Positions 34,453 to 44,195 of a DNA stretch of 64,000 bases are shown here, piece after piece. Origin of the DNA: Methylotenera_A sp044228245. Lineage in GTDB: Bacteria > Pseudomonadota > Gammaproteobacteria > Burkholderiales > Methylophilaceae. A program made the translations under genes and the position numbers. The stretch's first letter is position 1, and each line of letters opens with the position of its first letter. The notes beneath the pieces are model-generated. The model saw only the letters and a program-made list of their open reading frames with translations, was not told the origin of the DNA and did not search any database. Where the stretch lies: positions 112,243-176,242 of the forward strand of contig JBGAVG010000006.1 of NCBI GenBank assembly GCA_044228245.1, given 5' to 3'.

Positions 34453-35679
34453 GTGCCATTTTTCAACTATAAAGGCCGTGACAGCAATGGCGCTCTGGTA
34501 CAAGGCGTGCTGGAGGGGCAAGACTCTAGCGCCCTCGCCAGCCAGCTGTTTAGCCGCAGCATCACTCCTATCGAGATTCAGGCACAGGCAACTCCATCAA
34601 CCGCCCCAAATATCTCGATTAAATTATTTGAAGAAAAAGTCGAAACCATCGACGTGATGCTGTTCAGCAGGCAAATGTATACGCTGCTGAAAGCCGGCAT
34701 CCCCATTCTGCAAGCGCTTAACGGCTTGCAGGCATCCACGCAAAACAAGGCCTTTGCAGAGGTGATAGGCGATATTCGCGAAAATCTGGGCAGCGGGCGC
34801 GAGCTTTCATCCGCACTGGCGCAGCACCCGAAAGTATTTTCCAATTTTTACGTCAATATGGTGCGCGTCGGAGAAACAACCGGCATGCTGGATACCATAT
34901 TTCTACGCTTATTCGATCACCTCGAATTCGAGAGATTCATGCGCGACCAGATCAAATCCGCGCTGCGTTATCCGGTTTTTGTAGTCATTGCGATGGCGAT
35001 TGCGATTGTCGTCGTCAATCTTTTTGTAGTGCCGGCCTTCGCCAAGGTGTTTCAAAGTTTTGGTGCAGAATTGCCCATCCTCACCCGGGGTTTACTGAAT
35101 TTCTCACGGTTTATGGTCGCCGCATGGCCATTTCTCCTAATCGCTATTGTTGGCGGCATGTTTCTATTTCGCTCCTATATCGCCACCAGCGCAGGAAAAT
35201 TCAACTGGGACAGTTTTAAATTAAAGACACCGCTCGCAGGCAAGATTATCCATAAAGCCACCATGGCGCGATTCGCCAGGAGCTTTGCCTTGGCCAGCAA
35301 AAGCGGTGTGCCCATCACCAGCGGGTTAAAGTTAGTCGCGCAAACTGCCGATAACGATTATATCTCGAGCAAAATCGAACAGATGCGCGAAGGGGTGGAG
35401 CGCGGCGAGAGCATTCTGCGTACCGCAAGCAACAGCGGCGTGTTTAACCCGATCGTACTGCAGATGATTGCGGTTGGCGAAGAATCCGGTGCGCTGGATG
35501 ATTTGATGCAGGAAGTGGCAGATATGTATCAGCGCGATGTCGAGTATGAGATCAAGACCCTGGGCGCGCAAATTGAGCCGATTTTGATTGTGTTTTTAGG
35601 GGTCATGGTACTGATTCTGGCATTGGGCATTTTCTTGCCAATCTGGGATCTCGGCAATATTGCCCTGCACAAAAACTAA
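34453..35679 (+). CDS. mshG: MSHA pilus platform protein MshG
   Basis: A 408-aa GspF/PilC-family membrane protein with two repeats (LFSRQMYTLLKAGIPILQAL and FARSFALASKSGVPITSGL), three membrane segments, and GEESGALDDLM before the last. It starts at a GTG (34453) 5 nt after mshE. The N-terminus MPFFNYKGRDSNGALVQG is typical of MshG. Confidence 0.92.
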   Translation: MPFFNYKGRDSNGALVQGVLEGQDSSALASQLFSRSITPIEIQAQATPSTAPNISIKLFEEKVETIDVMLFSRQMYTLLKAGIPILQALNGLQASTQNKAFAEVIGDIRENLGSGRELSSALAQHPKVFSNFYVNMVRVGETTGMLDTIFLRLFDHLEFERFMRDQIKSALRYPVFVVIAMAIAIVVVNLFVVPAFAKVFQSFGAELPILTRGLLNFSRFMVAAWPFLLIAIVGGMFLFRSYIATSAGKFNWDSFKLKTPLAGKIIHKATMARFARSFALASKSGVPITSGLKLVAQTADNDYISSKIEQMREGVERGESILRTASNSGVFNPIVLQMIAVGEESGALDDLMQEVADMYQRDVEYEIKTLGAQIEPILIVFLGVMVLILALGIFLPIWDLGNIALHKN

Positions 35680-35727
35680 CCATATAAAAAATTTGATAAC
35701 TGTTTGTAGATTAAAAAAGGATGCGTC

Positions 35728-36276
35728 ATGTTACATAAAGCAAAAGGTTTCACGTTAATTGAGTTGATTGTAGTCATTCTCATTCTGGCTATTTTAGCGG
35801 CAGTTGCCCTGCCGCGATTTACCAGCCTGCAGCGCGATGCGCGCATTGCAAAACTCAATGCCGCAAGGGGTAGTGTAGCGGCTGCGTCAGCCTTAACCCA
35901 CGCGACCGTGCTGGCAAGAAACAACATTGCCGACGCGGCGGCCTGCCCTGGCGGCGGCGGCACGGCAAACAACAGCAATGGTGTTGCCGGCACGTTATGT
36001 ACGGAAGATGGAGTGGTTGACATGGTGTTCGCATATCCGGATGTCACCGCCATTGGCACGGCCGGCCTGCTCTCGGCGGCGGGCTTAACCACCTCATTCA
36101 ACCCGACATTGGCCGAACTGAATGCGGACGGTTATAACTACGCCGCTACCGCCACCGTCGCCACATTCCAGATACAAGGCGCGCCCACACCGGCAAACTG
36201 CCAGTTTACCTATACACAGGCAACTGCAGCGAATACCGCCCCTGTGATTACGCCTGCGGTTACGACTGGTTGTTAA
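35728..36276 (+). CDS. mshB: MSHA-type pilin (first of two)
   Basis: A 182-aa prepilin with a short leader (MLHKAKG|FTLIELIVV), Glu5, and the ALPRFTSLQRDARIAKLNAARG stretch seen in MshA/MshB. It is rich in Ala, Thr and Gly with Cys pairs (AACPGGGG, GTLC) and ends in Cys. In Vibrio, mshB precedes mshA, so by position this is MshB-like, although the sequence does not exclude a second major pilin. GGATGCGTC precedes the start weakly. Confidence 0.82.
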   Translation: MLHKAKGFTLIELIVVILILAILAAVALPRFTSLQRDARIAKLNAARGSVAAASALTHATVLARNNIADAAACPGGGGTANNSNGVAGTLCTEDGVVDMVFAYPDVTAIGTAGLLSAAGLTTSFNPTLAELNADGYNYAATATVATFQIQGAPTPANCQFTYTQATAANTAPVITPAVTTGC

Positions 36277-36330
36277 TTGATTTAAGTGAAGTACTGAGGT
36301 TCTATTTTTTATATTGAAGGAGCAATTGAA

Positions 36331-36792
36331 ATGAAACAGCAACAATTTGGTTCTGCGCAATCGGGTTTTACATTGGTCGAGTTAGTCGTCGTGATTGTCA
36401 TTTTAGGCATTTTGGCAGCGACAGCACTGCCAAGGTTTATTAATCTCACCAATGAGGCCCGCGTGGCTTCAGTTAACGGCTTCGCTGGCGGGCTCCGTTC
36501 CGCAGTTGGTGTTGCGCAAGCACGTTATTTTGCGACCGGAAACACTGCCGCCACAACGGTAACAATGATAGGGAGCGCAGCCCCTGTGGATGTTGGTGCT
36601 GGTACCGGTGTGCCAGCCGGAACAGCTGCAGGCATTGGCAATGCCTTAACATCAATTGATGGCTTCACACCAGACTACACGACAGCCACTGCAGTAACAT
36701 TCAGGCCAACCAATGGCGGCAGTGCAACTTGCCAAGTCACTTATAATGGCACCACTGGCGCAGTAGATGCATCAGCTATTGGTGGCTGTTAA
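36331..36792 (+). CDS. mshA: MSHA major pilin (second of two)
   Basis: A 153-aa prepilin (SG|FTLVELVVVIVILGILAATALPRFINL), the hallmark of MshA. The mature part is about 142 aa with a C-terminal Cys pair (ATCQVTYNG...GGC). GAAGGAG is well placed before the ATG. It and the pilin at 35728 are tandem paralogues; this one fits MshA best. Confidence 0.87.
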   Translation: MKQQQFGSAQSGFTLVELVVVIVILGILAATALPRFINLTNEARVASVNGFAGGLRSAVGVAQARYFATGNTAATTVTMIGSAAPVDVGAGTGVPAGTAAGIGNALTSIDGFTPDYTTATAVTFRPTNGGSATCQVTYNGTTGAVDASAIGGC

Positions 36793-36863
36793 TACGCTTA
36801 ATCATCACTAGCAGGGGTAGTTGCTCCTGCTAGTTGCTGGTTTGCTTCGAGGCAGAGACTACC

Positions 36864-37343
36864 ATGCGGCGAGAGTATGGCTTGATCCGGGAATACGGTT
36901 TCACAATCGTCGAGCTGATCGCCGTTTTGGTGATTGCCGGCATTGTCGCAGCCATCTCGGCGCCAAGATTTGTTGGCGTGGATGCCTTCGACGCACGCGG
37001 CAGTTACGGCACGCTGGCTTCAGCGTTACGTTATGCGCAAAAAACCGCCGTTGCCCAGCGCAGAATCGTGTATGCCAATGTCAACACTGCGTCACGTACT
37101 GTTTGTTTAGGTTATACCAGCAGTTGCAGCAGCGCAGTGATTGATCCGGCTACCCAGGCCGCATATTCCAAAACGCTATCCAATAACGTCACTATCACGG
37201 CATCGACCACGCCGATCGGATTTGATGGCCTTGGCCGGCCGGTACCGAATGCAACAGCGACTTTTACCATTCAGAATGCCGTTGTCCCAAGCGAATCCAC
37301 CCGCACCATTACCGTTGAAGCGGAAACCGGCTATGTGCGCTAA
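36864..37343 (+). CDS. mshC: MSHA minor pilin MshC-like
   Basis: A type IV pilin-like protein of 159 aa (EYG|FTIVELIAVLVIAGIVAAISAPRF) with a GspH/FimT-like C-terminal fold (RYAQKTAVAQRRIVYANV...GFDGLGRPV). It should be a minor pseudopilin of the tip or initiation complex. I start at the ATG at 36864 because a longer frame adds no leader-like sequence. Position after mshA fits MshC. Confidence 0.82.
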   Translation: MRREYGLIREYGFTIVELIAVLVIAGIVAAISAPRFVGVDAFDARGSYGTLASALRYAQKTAVAQRRIVYANVNTASRTVCLGYTSSCSSAVIDPATQAAYSKTLSNNVTITASTTPIGFDGLGRPVPNATATFTIQNAVVPSESTRTITVEAETGYVR

Positions 37344-37968
37344 CAATAAACAATCTATTTATCATCAATCGGGCGTGACACAAGCCAGGCGGCAGCTTGG
37401 CGTAACACTGGTCGAGCTGGTAGTGTTCATGGTAATTGTCAGCGTGGCTTTAGTCGGCGTACTGAAGGTGCTCGATATTACCAATCGCGGCAGCGCAGAC
37501 CCGCTTGTACGCAAGCAGGCGCTAGCTATTGCTGAATCGCTATTGTTAGAAATACAGCAGCAGCCTTTTACCTTTTGCGACCCGGATGATGCCGGTGTTT
37601 CAACTGCGACATCTGCTGCAGACTGCACGAACTCGCAGGACAAAGGCGGTGCAGCGCTTGCCAGCCCTACACCCGCCAGCGAAAGCCGCTATAGCAGCAC
37701 CGATCCTTTCGACAATGTGGCCGACTATGGCGGCTTTACCATGCCGGGCGGCGGCTGCACCGGCATCTGCAGCCCGGGCGATACTACGCCGCTTGCCGGG
37801 CTGGATAATTATGCCGCTGCTGTAACCATTTCGCGCGCTGGCGCAGCCGCCCCATTTGCCAGCCTTGCATTAGAAGAGGTATTAAAAATCAGCGTGCGCG
37901 TGACAGGCCCGGCAAACACCGATGTGACACTGACAGGTTATCGAGTCCGCTATGCGCCCAACATCTAG
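37333..37968 (+). CDS. mshD: MSHA minor pilin MshD-like
   Basis: A 211-aa prepilin-like protein: QLG|VTLVELVVFMVIVSVALVGVLKVL, a GspI/PilV-type N-terminus with Val in place of Phe at mature position 1. The ATG at 37333 overlaps mshC by 11 nt. The C-terminal half has Cys residues in CTGIC. The frame is open further upstream, but that part reads through mshC and has no pilin leader. Confidence 0.8.
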   Translation: MCANNKQSIYHQSGVTQARRQLGVTLVELVVFMVIVSVALVGVLKVLDITNRGSADPLVRKQALAIAESLLLEIQQQPFTFCDPDDAGVSTATSAADCTNSQDKGGAALASPTPASESRYSSTDPFDNVADYGGFTMPGGGCTGICSPGDTTPLAGLDNYAAAVTISRAGAAAPFASLALEEVLKISVRVTGPANTDVTLTGYRVRYAPNI

Positions 37969-38776
37969 ATTCACATTCAAGACTGCAGGCTTCACCCTGG
38001 TAGAAATGGTAGTCGTGATTGCCATTGTCGGCATTCTTGCGGCAGCCGCAACCCAGCTTATTCGCAACCCGGCACAAGCATTTATTGATAGCGAAAATCG
38101 CGCCAATTTAACTGACCGTGCCGATACTGCGCTGCGCCGCATGGCGCGGGATATTCGCAATGCCTTGCCCAACAGTGTGCGCACCACCACTAACGGTGCC
38201 AACAGCTTTATCGAATTTGTACCCGTAAAATCGGCAGGCAGATACCGCGCCGCAGTTGGGTCATCAGTAAGCGATGATCCGCTTGATTTTTCACTTGCCG
38301 CGGACACCTTTGATGTGCTTGGGCCAAGCGTAACAATAACCTCTGGCGACAGGCTGGTGATTTACAATCTGGGCATCCCGGGTTCTGATGTATATGAAGG
38401 CAGCAACAGCCGCGCGCTGCTGACCACAGGCAACCTGAGCGTGTTGAGTTTTAGCGGCGGCATGTTTCCGCAGGCCTCGCCTTCCAGCCGATTCTATACT
38501 GTGTCCACCCCCGTTTCTTACGTGTGCGATATGACCAATCGCGTGCTTTTGCAGTATAGCGGTTATGCCATGCAATCTGCACAGCCCGCCAGCGTGGCTA
38601 CACTCAACGGACTTGCTACGGCCCGACAATTGGCAACCAATCTCAGCTCGTGCCAGATCAACTATGTTGCAGGCGTATTGCAGAGAACCGGCATCGTCAC
38701 CATCTACCTCGGGTTCGCGCAGAATGTCGCTAATGTGAGACTGATGCATCAGGTCAATGTGGTGAATTCGCCATGA
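37952..38776 (+). CDS. mshO: MSHA minor pilin MshO-like
   Basis: A 274-aa prepilin-like protein (TAG|FTLVEMVVVIAIVGILAAAATQLI) of the PilW/GspJ type, with LTDRADTALRRMARDIRNALPNS after the helix, as in MshO. It overlaps the mshD end by 17 nt. It is probably part of the minor-pilin priming complex. Confidence 0.82.
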   Translation: MRPTSRFTFKTAGFTLVEMVVVIAIVGILAAAATQLIRNPAQAFIDSENRANLTDRADTALRRMARDIRNALPNSVRTTTNGANSFIEFVPVKSAGRYRAAVGSSVSDDPLDFSLAADTFDVLGPSVTITSGDRLVIYNLGIPGSDVYEGSNSRALLTTGNLSVLSFSGGMFPQASPSSRFYTVSTPVSYVCDMTNRVLLQYSGYAMQSAQPASVATLNGLATARQLATNLSSCQINYVAGVLQRTGIVTIYLGFAQNVANVRLMHQVNVVNSP

Positions 38777-38920
38777 AAGCTCCCTGCATAACTACTGCGC
38801 TTGTAAATGCGGCGTTAAAAGCTTACTCAAAATCCTCATTTATACCGCATAAATTCCGGTTTTTCATCATCTTTTGCCTTGCCTTTCCCACGCTCGCTAC
38901 ATTATTCAGGGAGCTTTATG

Positions 38921-39373
38921 ATGAAGCAATTTAGACAACAAGGATTTTTGCTGCCCGCTGCGATATTCGTACTGGTGATTCTGGCCGCACTGGGTGCTTA
39001 TGCGCTTAACATCACCAGTGTTCAGCAAACCACCTCCACGCAGGATGTGCAAGGCTCAAGAGCCTATCAGGCGGCGCGTGCCGGCGTTGAATGGGCGGCT
39101 TATCAGGTATTGGCTCCAGGCACTACGGCCTTGGCAAACTGCCCTGCCAGCCCAACTACGCTCACCATTGATAATTTTGCAGTGACAGTATCTTGCACCA
39201 GATCTGCAGACTATTTTGAACAAGGCACTGACCACACCATCACCATGTACGACATCGTGGCGACTGCCAGCTTTGGTACGGCTGGCGAGCTTAACTACAT
39301 CGAACGGCAGGTGCAGCTTACGCTTAGCAAATGCCTGGGTACCGATGCCACACCCAACTACCAATGCAGTTAA
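38921..39373 (+). CDS. mshP: MSHA minor component MshP-like
   Basis: A 150-aa PilX/MshP-type protein (QQG|FLLPAAIFVLVILAALGAYAL) lacking Glu5, as is usual for MshP. Two Met codons (38918, 38921) follow AGGGAG; the second is better spaced. It includes the conserved GVEWAAYQVL. A 141-nt gap separates it from mshO. Confidence 0.8.
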   Translation: MKQFRQQGFLLPAAIFVLVILAALGAYALNITSVQQTTSTQDVQGSRAYQAARAGVEWAAYQVLAPGTTALANCPASPTTLTIDNFAVTVSCTRSADYFEQGTDHTITMYDIVATASFGTAGELNYIERQVQLTLSKCLGTDATPNYQCS

Positions 39374-39519
39374 ATAACGCCTAAAACCGTTTTTGATTAG
39401 CGGTTTAACTCTCGGTGAGCAACTGCATAATGACCTAGTCTGCCGTAAATGGCCTAGGGGTGCAGTTTGATTGCTGGCAAAATTCATGGAAACACTTCAG
39501 AAGCGAGGCTTTGCAAGCC

Positions 39520-42471
39520 ATGCTAAGGACATTCTTGCCTCTGACTTTTGTCAGGTTAGCAGCTTTATCATGGATGCTGTCAGTGTGCGGCATGAATGCA
39601 GTTTATGCGGCGGTGACTGAATTCAATAGTACAGGCGGCACTACCGCTACCAACGGCCTGCATTTTTATATCGAAGATACGACCAAAATTCAGGTAAGAA
39701 GGCTCAACAATACCGGCCAAGTCTATGAGCCATCAACGTTGCCGCCCAGCACCAATCTCGATAATGGCATATTTCTGCGTGCGAACGGGCTCATCTACGG
39801 CCCAGATCATAATGTCGCCACATTTACACCGACTGGCGGCATGTACAACAGCTACGCCATTACAGCTGCGTCTCCGGCCAACCCGTCTTCCAGCGGCATA
39901 CAGCAAAGCGCTACCAGTAATTTTGGTATCAGCTCCGGCCCTCAGGTCACTGTAGTCTGGAAATACACCACCCCACTGGATTTTTTAACCGCTGAGGTGA
40001 CTTTGGTGATTCCAGCCACGTATGCGGTCAGCGCTGCCAACCCCGTCAGATACTACCATGTGTTTGATACCTATCTGGGCGGTAGCGACAATGGCTGCGG
40101 CGTACGCTACACCGACACTAACGGCAATCAGGTAGTAGGCACTTATCCGCCAACTTCCGGTACGACCTGCCCTTCCAGCACCAGCATTCCGGCAGGGGTT
40201 TCGGTCATTGAATCCTTTCGGGAACGTAGCGGCATGGCCTTTTCAAACTATTGCGCTTCTGGCTGGAACAGTTTTTGGGCGAACGGCAGTACAAACTGCT
40301 CGATATTACAGACCGCCAACATGAGCAACAACATCAGCACTACTTACCAGGATACCGGCATTGGTGTTCAGTATAACTTTACTGCACCCGGCACCTACAC
40401 ATTCAGCTACGACTTTGTGGTGGGCTCATTTGTTGTCCCACCCTATGATCACCTGGAAATCAGGCATCCCGGCACTGCAAATTTATGCGCTACCGATATT
40501 ACAGTGCTGGCATGCACGTCTTCCACCTTGCCATGCCCGGCTGCAAATGTCGTCAATACGGGCACCTTAACCGGAAGCATTACCACCACACCCACCGCCC
40601 CTGCGGTCACTAAAACGCCCGCAACGTTTACGCTGGGCTCAAGCGCATCAACAACAACAGTTTCGCTCTTGGGAACCTCACCGGGAGGCAGCTTCACCTT
40701 AGGGACTTCCGGCTTGAGCTCGGTGCCATTAAACGGCACCAAATGCTGGAACACCAGCACCGGCACGGCCAGCTGCAACTTTGTGATTGCCAACACCCCT
40801 TGTGTGACAGGGTTTGAATGCCTGGAATCCGGCGTGGCCTACAACAATCTGACCAGTTCACCTTCCGCCCGCAATCCGCTTTATACCAAGCTGGCTGGAA
40901 CAGGATTCAAATTCGATGTGGTGGCTTTACAGACTGGCGGCGTGCAATCCACAACCTACACGGCCGCATCAAATGTGACTGTTGAGCTGTTTAATGACAG
41001 TGCCAGCCCGCAACCTGCCTGCAGTGCTTATAGCTCGCCGATAGCCAGCCAGAATATTACCTTTGCCGCAGGTGACGCTGGACGTAAAACGCTTTCTGCC
41101 AATTTTAATGTCGCCAATGCTTACCGCAAGCTGCGCTGCCGCGTGAGAGATAACAATCTAAGCCCGGTGGTGTATGGTTGTTCTTCGGATAGCTTTGCAG
41201 TGCGCCCTGCCAGTTTTTCGGTAAGCGCTACCGCCAATGCAGACAGCACCGGAACCAGCACAACAGCCACACCTGCGATAAAGGCCGGCGCTAATTTCAG
41301 CCTCACCGCTGCAACCGGCGTTGCAGGCTATGATGGCACGCCCAATATTGACAATGCCAAGCTTGCTGCACATAGCGGTGCGGCGCAGGCTGGTACAGTT
41401 ACCGGCAGCTTTAGCGCGGCCAGTTCCGGCACCGGCACCGCAACAGGTGCCGCATTTAATTATAGCGAGGCGGGTTATTTCAGACTGACTGCCAATGGCG
41501 TTTATGACGATACTTTCACCGCGATTGATTCAGCAGCAGGCGATTGCGCCAGCGGCTTCGCAGATAGCGGCGGTAAGTATGCCTGTGGTTTTGGCAATGC
41601 TTCCACAACCAATTATTTCGGACGCTTTATCCCGGATCACTTTACGCTGACACAAGGCGCCACCACACCCGCTTGCAGCGGAGCCTTTAGTTACCTGGGG
41701 CAAGACGGCTTCACCACCAACTTCACCTTGACCGCACAAAACGCAGCCAACGCCACTACGCAAAACTATATTGGGAGTTTTGCCAAATTAGGATTATCCA
41801 CTTGGAACAATTTTAACTTTACCGCCAGCGGTTTGCCGACTGGTGCATCACTTGCCGCTAGCGCAACTGTGCCTACGGGTAGCTGGAACAACGGCGTAGC
41901 GGCTGTCAGCGCAAAACACCAGGCCAGCCGCCCGTTGGCTGCGGTTGCGCCTGCCAGCATTACGGTCAGCGCTGCGCCTGCAGATAGCGACGGCGTCACC
42001 ATGAGCAGCACCGCGACCTCTGCCGCAAGCCTGTTCCGTTACGGCAGGCTGTTTGTATCCAATGCTTACGGCTCGGAATTGTTACCGCTTTCTGTACCGA
42101 TTGAAGCGCAATACTGGAACGGTTCGGCATACATCAGAAACCAGCAGGATGGCTGCACGTCTATACCGGCATCCAGCATCGCCATGGGAAATTACCGCAA
42201 TAATTTATCGGCCTGCGAAACACAAGTATCGGTGCCTAGTGTCATGGTTTCAGGAAAAACCACTGCGAAATTAACAAAACCGGGTGCCGGCAATAATGGC
42301 AGCGTAGATTTGACGCTGAATTCAACAAGCGCCAGCGGCAGCACCTGCACATCCTCTGCAGCAAGCGCAGCCACAGCGGCAAATATTCCCTGGTTTGGCA
42401 CAAACCCGCTAGCCCGCGCTACTTTCGGCATTTTTAAAACGCCTGTTATTTATTTGCGCGAAAACTTTTAA
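39520..42471 (+). CDS. mshQ: Large secreted MshQ-like adhesin-type protein (DUF6701)
   Basis: About 983 aa from the ATG at 39520, with a signal peptide (LRLAALSWMLSVCGMNAVYA region). The N-terminal 300 residues are beta-rich with W and C residues (possibly concanavalin-like), then a Thr/Ser/Pro-rich linker around residues 320-380, then a long DUF6701-type region with repeated S-F-x-V-S-A-T-A and PASITVSAAP motifs. In Vibrio the last msh gene encodes MshQ, thought to sit at the cell surface or tip. It ends 33 nt before mshI. A GTG at 39460 is an alternative start. Confidence 0.75.
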   Translation: MLRTFLPLTFVRLAALSWMLSVCGMNAVYAAVTEFNSTGGTTATNGLHFYIEDTTKIQVRRLNNTGQVYEPSTLPPSTNLDNGIFLRANGLIYGPDHNVATFTPTGGMYNSYAITAASPANPSSSGIQQSATSNFGISSGPQVTVVWKYTTPLDFLTAEVTLVIPATYAVSAANPVRYYHVFDTYLGGSDNGCGVRYTDTNGNQVVGTYPPTSGTTCPSSTSIPAGVSVIESFRERSGMAFSNYCASGWNSFWANGSTNCSILQTANMSNNISTTYQDTGIGVQYNFTAPGTYTFSYDFVVGSFVVPPYDHLEIRHPGTANLCATDITVLACTSSTLPCPAANVVNTGTLTGSITTTPTAPAVTKTPATFTLGSSASTTTVSLLGTSPGGSFTLGTSGLSSVPLNGTKCWNTSTGTASCNFVIANTPCVTGFECLESGVAYNNLTSSPSARNPLYTKLAGTGFKFDVVALQTGGVQSTTYTAASNVTVELFNDSASPQPACSAYSSPIASQNITFAAGDAGRKTLSANFNVANAYRKLRCRVRDNNLSPVVYGCSSDSFAVRPASFSVSATANADSTGTSTTATPAIKAGANFSLTAATGVAGYDGTPNIDNAKLAAHSGAAQAGTVTGSFSAASSGTGTATGAAFNYSEAGYFRLTANGVYDDTFTAIDSAAGDCASGFADSGGKYACGFGNASTTNYFGRFIPDHFTLTQGATTPACSGAFSYLGQDGFTTNFTLTAQNAANATTQNYIGSFAKLGLSTWNNFNFTASGLPTGASLAASATVPTGSWNNGVAAVSAKHQASRPLAAVAPASITVSAAPADSDGVTMSSTATSAASLFRYGRLFVSNAYGSELLPLSVPIEAQYWNGSAYIRNQQDGCTSIPASSIAMGNYRNNLSACETQVSVPSVMVSGKTTAKLTKPGAGNNGSVDLTLNSTSASGSTCTSSAASAATAANIPWFGTNPLARATFGIFKTPVIYLRENF

Positions 42472-42504
42472 CGATTATTGACGGCACCAAAGTAAGGACA
42501 GAAC

Positions 42505-43446
42505 ATGCGACTTTTTACCAAGCAAAAAAAACCTGGATGGACTGCGATATGCGCCTCCGAAGATGGCACTTGCGCAGCACATGTGACGCATCAACCGAAC
42601 GAGAAGCCACTGGTGACTTTTTGTGGTGTCCGCCCTGAAAACCTGAAAGACCGGGCCTCGGCCAAAACTTTGGCGGCTGATTTAGGTTTGGATAGCCGGC
42701 ATTGCTCATTATTACTCGCGCAGGGCGAATACAAGTTACTGCATCTTGAAAAACCGAAGGTTCCAGCTGATGAACTGAAACAGGCCGTGGGCTGGAAACT
42801 CAAAGACCTGATTGATTTCCCGGTGGAGCAGGCCACGATTGATGTCATCGAGATACCCGCTAATCCCTATATTGCCAATTGGCAATCTTATGTGTATGCG
42901 GCCGTCGCTAAAAACGAACTCATCAGCGATTACATTGAGCGATTGATTGATGTTTCTGGAACAGGACTGGAAGTGATTGATATTCCTGAGCTGGCACAAC
43001 GCAATATCGCAGCTTATCTGGAGCAAGAAGGTCGCGGATTGGCCATGCTTTCCGTTAATAGCAATAGCTGCCTGCTGACGTTTACTTCCGGAGGCGAGCT
43101 TTACCATTCCCGGCATATTGATATTGATACTACACAATTGCATAGCGAAGATAGCGATCAGAAAACCCGAGTGTTCGAGCGCCTGTCGCTGGAGATTCAG
43201 CGGTCACTGGACAGTTTTGAACGCGAGTTTACCTACATCACCACCAATCGCCTAGTATTGGCACCGTTTGTGGGGCGTGAGGATTGCTACGATTATTTGA
43301 AATCCTCACTTTATATTCCGATTGAGCGATTTGATTTAACCGATGTGTTTAACTTCCAGCAGCACGCCGAATTAACCGATTTGGCCATGCAGGCCAGCCT
43401 GTTGCCTGTATTAGGTGCCGCATTACGTGAAGGAGTTTCATCATGA
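42505..43446 (+). CDS. mshI: MshI, PilM-like biogenesis protein
   Basis: A 313-aa cytoplasmic actin-like (PilM-type) protein. LDSRHCSLLLAQGEYKLLHLEKPKVPADELKQAVGWKLKDLIDFP is characteristic of MshI, with DIPELAQRNIAAYLEQEG in the second half. It would link the inner-membrane ring to the ATPase. It overlaps the next gene by 4 nt. Confidence 0.85.
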   Translation: MRLFTKQKKPGWTAICASEDGTCAAHVTHQPNEKPLVTFCGVRPENLKDRASAKTLAADLGLDSRHCSLLLAQGEYKLLHLEKPKVPADELKQAVGWKLKDLIDFPVEQATIDVIEIPANPYIANWQSYVYAAVAKNELISDYIERLIDVSGTGLEVIDIPELAQRNIAAYLEQEGRGLAMLSVNSNSCLLTFTSGGELYHSRHIDIDTTQLHSEDSDQKTRVFERLSLEIQRSLDSFEREFTYITTNRLVLAPFVGREDCYDYLKSSLYIPIERFDLTDVFNFQQHAELTDLAMQASLLPVLGAALREGVSS

Positions 43447-44195
43447 GTCAGCAGATTAACCTCCTAAATCCAGCTCTTATCAAGCAAAAGGATTTCTTAA
43501 ATCCGAATAATATAGTCATGACGCTAGGTGTTTTATCCGTATTGATGTTGGGATATTACGGCTATGCGCAACAGCAGCTGTCGTTGCTAGGCACACAGCG
43601 CAGCCAGGTGGCTGAGGAGCTATCAGCGACGCAGGCGCAATTGAAACAAACGGCTTTGTTACATACGCCGCGTGCGCCAGACAAGACATTGCTGGAACAA
43701 ATAACGCAACTGGAGCAAAAGGAAATCATGCAGCAGCAAATACTGCGAACTGTGGACCAGAGTTCAGCCACACCGGAGAAGGGTTACGCTGCGCTCATGC
43801 GGGCTTTTGCAAGACAAAGCCTTGACGGACTATGGCTGACCAGCTTCAGCTTTGACAGCCAGACCGAAAGGCTCAATATCAGCGGCCGCACCCTGCAAGC
43901 GGCTCTTGTACCAGAATACATCGCTCACCTGGGCAATGAGATTGCGTTAAAAGGCAAATTATTCTCTGCCTTAAACATGCGCTTGCCAAAGGCGGACGCC
44001 GCCAGCAGCGGTAATCCAGCGACATCGGCGGCAGCCCAAACCTCGACTGCCAACAACGGCGCATCTGCTGCGCCTGCAGTTGCATCGGCAGCCAGACAAG
44101 CATTTGAGCCTCAATATATTGAGTTCGCACTGCAGTCTACGGATGAAACATCAGTATCGGGCATTGAAAACACCAAGGACGAAAAGAAATCTTGA
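43443..44195 (+). CDS. PilN-like inner-membrane protein of the MSHA system
   Basis: A 250-aa bitopic protein: SQQINLLNPAL near the N-terminus (the PilN motif INLLP that binds PilM), one membrane segment, a coiled coil, and a ferredoxin-like periplasmic part (GLWLTSFSFDSQTERLNISGRTLQ). The Ala/Ser-rich tail is likely disordered. In Shewanella and Vibrio this function belongs to a second MshI or the MshI/J pair. Confidence 0.82.
   Translation: MSQQINLLNPALIKQKDFLNPNNIVMTLGVLSVLMLGYYGYAQQQLSLLGTQRSQVAEELSATQAQLKQTALLHTPRAPDKTLLEQITQLEQKEIMQQQILRTVDQSSATPEKGYAALMRAFARQSLDGLWLTSFSFDSQTERLNISGRTLQAALVPEYIAHLGNEIALKGKLFSALNMRLPKADAASSGNPATSAAAQTSTANNGASAAPAVASAARQAFEPQYIEFALQSTDETSVSGIENTKDEKKS

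Noticed and set aside
37141..37332. Long N-terminal extension of mshD
   Set aside because: It reads through mshC out of frame; the prepilin leader begins after the ATG at 37333.
39460..42471. Threonine/serine/alanine repeats as a CRISPR or tandem DNA repeat
   Set aside because: The repetition is at the level of amino-acid composition; no regular DNA repeat unit or spacers are seen.
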